Under the pieces are notes generated by a model, which did not search any database, was not told where the DNA came from, and saw only the letters and a program-made list of their open reading frames with translations. From Bacteroidota bacterium (GTDB lineage Bacteria > Bacteroidota > Ignavibacteria > UBA10030 > BY39), in contig JASEGV010000028.1 in NCBI GenBank assembly GCA_030017895.1, positions 1 to 36,729 of the forward strand: a stretch of 36,729 bases of DNA, in the 5' to 3' direction. Within the stretch, counting starts at the first letter, position 1. Every line of letters begins with the position of its first letter. The position numbers and the translations under genes are program-made. This document shows, piece by piece, positions 33,905 to 36,729 of this stretch.

Positions 33905-36644
33905 AGTGACAAAAACCTGTAATGAAATACGAAACGATTTTTTAAGGTTCTTTGAAGAGCATGGACATAAGATCGTTTCAAGCGCGCCGGTAATTCCGTA
34001 CGACGACCCGACGCTCCTGTTCACGAACGCCGGCATGAACCAGTTCAAAGATATTTTTCTCGGAACGGGTAAACGCGATTACAACCGCGCGGCGGATTCT
34101 CAGAAGTGCATCCGCGTTAGCGGCAAGCACAACGACCTTGAAGAAGTGGGGCGCGATACTTACCACCACACTTTTTTTGAAATGCTTGGCAACTGGTCGT
34201 TCGGCGATTACTATAAGAAAGAAGCCATCGAGTGGGCGTGGGAGTTGATGACAACAGTTTGGGAATTAGACAAGACGCGTTTGTATGCAACAGTTTTTGA
34301 AACAGATACCGAAGCAGAAGAACTCTGGAAAAAAGTTACCGACATCAACCCGTCGCACGTTTTACGTTTTGGGAAGAAAGATAATTTTTGGGAGATGGGC
34401 GAGACTGGTCCGTGCGGTCCATGCTCTGAAATCCACATCGACCTGAGTGAAAACGGCGACTGCGGTCATCTCGTTAATGCAGGAGATGCTCGCGTGATGG
34501 AAATTTGGAATCTTGTTTTCATCCAATACAACAGAGACGATAAAGGCACACTCACTCCACTACCGGCAAAGCATGTCGATACCGGAATGGGGTTCGAAAG
34601 AATATGCGCCGTGTTGCAGGGAAAGAAATCAAACTACGACACTGATGTTTTTACACCGATTATTAAACACATATCAAACATCGTTGGCAAGCCGTATCAA
34701 TCCAAATTAGATGACCCGCTCGATATAGCGATGCGAGTTATCGCCGACCACCTTCGGATGTTGTCGTTCTCAATCGCCGACGGAGGCATTCCTTCAAACG
34801 AAGGACGAGATTACGTCATGCGCCGGATTCTTCGCCGTGCTGCACGCTTCGGACGAAGTTTAGGAATGCATGAACCCTTCATTTTTAAAATTGTGGAAGC
34901 TGTTGTCCAATCTATGGGCAATCAATATCCTGAAATAAAAGAGCGACAAAACCACATCGAGCGTGTGATAAAAGGAGAAGAAGAAAGCTTTAACGCTACA
35001 CTCGACCGTGGGCTTGAAATTTTTGAAACGGTTATTGAACGTATTGGTCATTCCAAAACTTTCCCAGGTGAAGACGCATTTAAACTTTATGACACTTACG
35101 GATTTCCGCTCGATCTTACAGAATTGATGGCGACTGAAAGAGGATTAAAAGTTGATGTTGTTCGGTTCGTGGAGTTGATGGAAGAACAACGAACACGGGC
35201 AAGAGATGCGATTAAGTCTTCTACACAAATTGCACAAATAGGAAGTGAATTTAACGATTCTATATTTATTGGCTACGAACAAAACGAAGCCGATGTTCTA
35301 CTCGATAAAGTTGTAGATAATAAATATATTTCATTCAACAAAACCCCAATCTATATCGAATCTGGAGGACAGGTTGACGATACTGGTATTGTTGAAGGAG
35401 AGGGATTTAGAGCAAGGATTCTAAAATCCATTAAGCAGGATAAAAAATTAATACATGAAATTGAAGTGTTCGAAGGGAATATTACCGAAAACGTAGGTAA
35501 AATTGTCCATGTGAAAATAGACTACGACCGTCGCCAAAACATAATGCGTAACCACACCGCCACGCATCTTTTACACGAAGCGTTACGCAGAGTACTTGGT
35601 AGTCACGTCCAACAGCACGGCTCACTCGTTGCACCCGATAGATTACGATTCGATTTCAACCATTTCGAGAGAGTAACGGAAGAACAAATTCGCGAAATTG
35701 AAAACATCGTAAACAAAAAAATCTCGGAAGGAATATCGGTCGAAGCGAAAGAAATGCCAATCGAGGAAGCGAAGAAAATCCCCGGCATAAAAATGTTCTT
35801 CGGTGAAAAATACGGAGACGTTGTCCGGGTAATCAGAATGGCGGATGATTTCTCCGCTGAGCTTTGCGGCGGCACGCACGTTAAGAACACAGCCGACATC
35901 GGTTTGTTCAAGATTACTTCCGAATCGAGCATTGCAAGCGGAATTCGCCGCATTGAAGGGATAACAGGCGATGGCATTAAGCAATACATCAATGATCAGT
36001 TACAAAAAATAAGTGAAGTGGATATGCATTTCACAAAACTTCTCGAAGAAAGAGAAACTCTTGAGCAGGAACTTGGTCAGTATAAAAAAGTTGACCCTGC
36101 GAAAAGGCAATCGCTCGGTGCTGTCAAGATTCAGGTTGAAAATGCAACCACCAAAACTATCGTCGAAATCGAAACGTTGATTCAGGTACGGCATCAGGCG
36201 ACAGAACAATTGAACAAAGAAATCTCCGACATTAAAAAAGAACTTTCGAAACATCGTGTGCAGGAAGCATTATCGGGTATTGATGCACTGATAGCCGGCG
36301 GAGTAGCATTTGATGATTTCAAAATCGTGTCAAGCAAGATTGAAGCAAGCAGTATGGACGAGTTGAAAAACATCGGAGATACGCTTCGTGCAAAACTAAC
36401 ATCCGGTGTCGGTGTGCTTGGGACAGTTATAGACGAGAAGGTCGCGCTTGTTTGCGTCGTAACCGATGATCTCATCAAGAATAAAAAACTTCAGGCAGGA
36501 ATAATTGTTGGAGAGATTGCAAAAATTGCAGGCGGCTCTGGCGGCGGACGACCGCATTTAGCAACCGCAGGTGGAAAAGATGTAAACAAGCTCGATGAAG
36601 CTTTAGAAAAAACTGTAGATATAGTTAAAGCGATGATAGCGTAG
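33891..36644 (+). CDS. alaS: Alanyl-tRNA synthetase
   Basis: 917 residues from ATG 33891. Class II core (EIRNDFLRFFEEHGHKIV, SAPVIPYDDPTLLFTNAGMNQFKD, DRAAD-type region NRAADSQKCIRVSGKHNDLE), tRNA-binding helices, an editing domain with the zinc ligands HTATHLLH and ELCGGTHV, and the C-terminal C-Ala domain (GGGRPHLATAGG). Three in-frame starts are possible: TTG 33861, ATG 33891 and GTG 33906. The conserved domain begins at about codon 11 of the ATG form. No strong ribosome site selects among them. The first two overlap the upstream toxin gene; the GTG falls just past its stop. The gene ends with TAG at 36644. Confidence 0.95.
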   Translation: MHIDRVTKTCNEIRNDFLRFFEEHGHKIVSSAPVIPYDDPTLLFTNAGMNQFKDIFLGTGKRDYNRAADSQKCIRVSGKHNDLEEVGRDTYHHTFFEMLGNWSFGDYYKKEAIEWAWELMTTVWELDKTRLYATVFETDTEAEELWKKVTDINPSHVLRFGKKDNFWEMGETGPCGPCSEIHIDLSENGDCGHLVNAGDARVMEIWNLVFIQYNRDDKGTLTPLPAKHVDTGMGFERICAVLQGKKSNYDTDVFTPIIKHISNIVGKPYQSKLDDPLDIAMRVIADHLRMLSFSIADGGIPSNEGRDYVMRRILRRAARFGRSLGMHEPFIFKIVEAVVQSMGNQYPEIKERQNHIERVIKGEEESFNATLDRGLEIFETVIERIGHSKTFPGEDAFKLYDTYGFPLDLTELMATERGLKVDVVRFVELMEEQRTRARDAIKSSTQIAQIGSEFNDSIFIGYEQNEADVLLDKVVDNKYISFNKTPIYIESGGQVDDTGIVEGEGFRARILKSIKQDKKLIHEIEVFEGNITENVGKIVHVKIDYDRRQNIMRNHTATHLLHEALRRVLGSHVQQHGSLVAPDRLRFDFNHFERVTEEQIREIENIVNKKISEGISVEAKEMPIEEAKKIPGIKMFFGEKYGDVVRVIRMADDFSAELCGGTHVKNTADIGLFKITSESSIASGIRRIEGITGDGIKQYINDQLQKISEVDMHFTKLLEERETLEQELGQYKKVDPAKRQSLGAVKIQVENATTKTIVEIETLIQVRHQATEQLNKEISDIKKELSKHRVQEALSGIDALIAGGVAFDDFKIVSSKIEASSMDELKNIGDTLRAKLTSGVGVLGTVIDEKVALVCVVTDDLIKNKKLQAGIIVGEIAKIAGGSGGGRPHLATAGGKDVNKLDEALEKTVDIVKAMIA

Positions 36645-36729
36645 AGCAGAGAACTTAGAGCAATAACTAATAACTAGAGACTTCTGAAAAATTGATAAAA
36701 AGAGATATTTTTATTTTAAAATATTAATT
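36645..36729. other. Non-coding end of window after alaS
   Basis: 85 AT-rich bases downstream of alaS with a T-rich stretch (about 36705-36718), but no clear hairpin before it. A terminator may lie here or beyond the window. Confidence 0.3.

Overview
The window looks like a chromosomal segment from a Gram-negative member of the Bacteroidota/Ignavibacteria/Chlorobi (FCB) group, probably an Ignavibacteria-like lineage. The reasons are: a lipid A cluster with the LpxC-FabZ fusion typical of that group, BamA with two OmpH/Skp chaperones, a secreted-protein remnant carrying the YPNPFNP type IX secretion sorting motif, and AT-rich gaps with few classical terminators. The assignment rests on gene content and order only; no 16S gene is present. 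No rRNA, tRNA or CRISPR array was seen.

Layout. (1) 1-1210: the end of an IS5-like insertion sequence next to a secreted beta-helix gene that it appears to truncate. (2) 1211-4334, minus strand: acetate uptake operon (DUF485 protein, ActP-type symporter, outer-membrane porin). (3) 4465-16355, minus strand: a long envelope operon running uppS, bamA, two ompH/skp genes, lpxD, lpxC-fabZ, lpxA, then a LipM-like octanoyltransferase, panB, a stand-alone OLD-family ATPase/nuclease and surE. (4) 16393-21207: an accessory island full of decaying genes. It holds a lectin-like T9SS pseudogene with two amber stops, a HEPN gene with an amber stop beside an intact MNT gene, a VapB-like antitoxin beside an internally deleted VapC, an apparently intact RelE-type toxin-antitoxin pair, and a broken two-gene cassette of unrecognised family (a regulator-like gene with a stop and a frameshift, and an FG-GAP/VCBS-like gene with two stops). 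(5) 21252-32988, minus strand: a heterodimeric ABC exporter, serS, an RmlD-like reductase, dapD, dapA, dapB, a PfkB-family kinase, a HisA-like protein that lacks both catalytic aspartates, aspA, and a 59-residue zinc ribbon. (6) 33111-36644, plus strand: clpS, a second RelE-type toxin-antitoxin pair, and alaS, whose start overlaps the toxin gene.

How it fits together. Region 3 makes and assembles the outer membrane: undecaprenyl carrier, beta-barrel assembly, periplasmic chaperones and the first lipid A steps. Coenzyme A and lipoate cofactor genes ride at its end. Region 5 links aspartate turnover (aspA) to the lysine/diaminopimelate branch (dapA, dapB, dapD). The points most worth following are the HisA-like/PfkB pair, the decayed 19.2-21.2 kb cassette, the pattern of dead toxins beside intact antitoxins, and the toxin gene fused by overlap to alaS.
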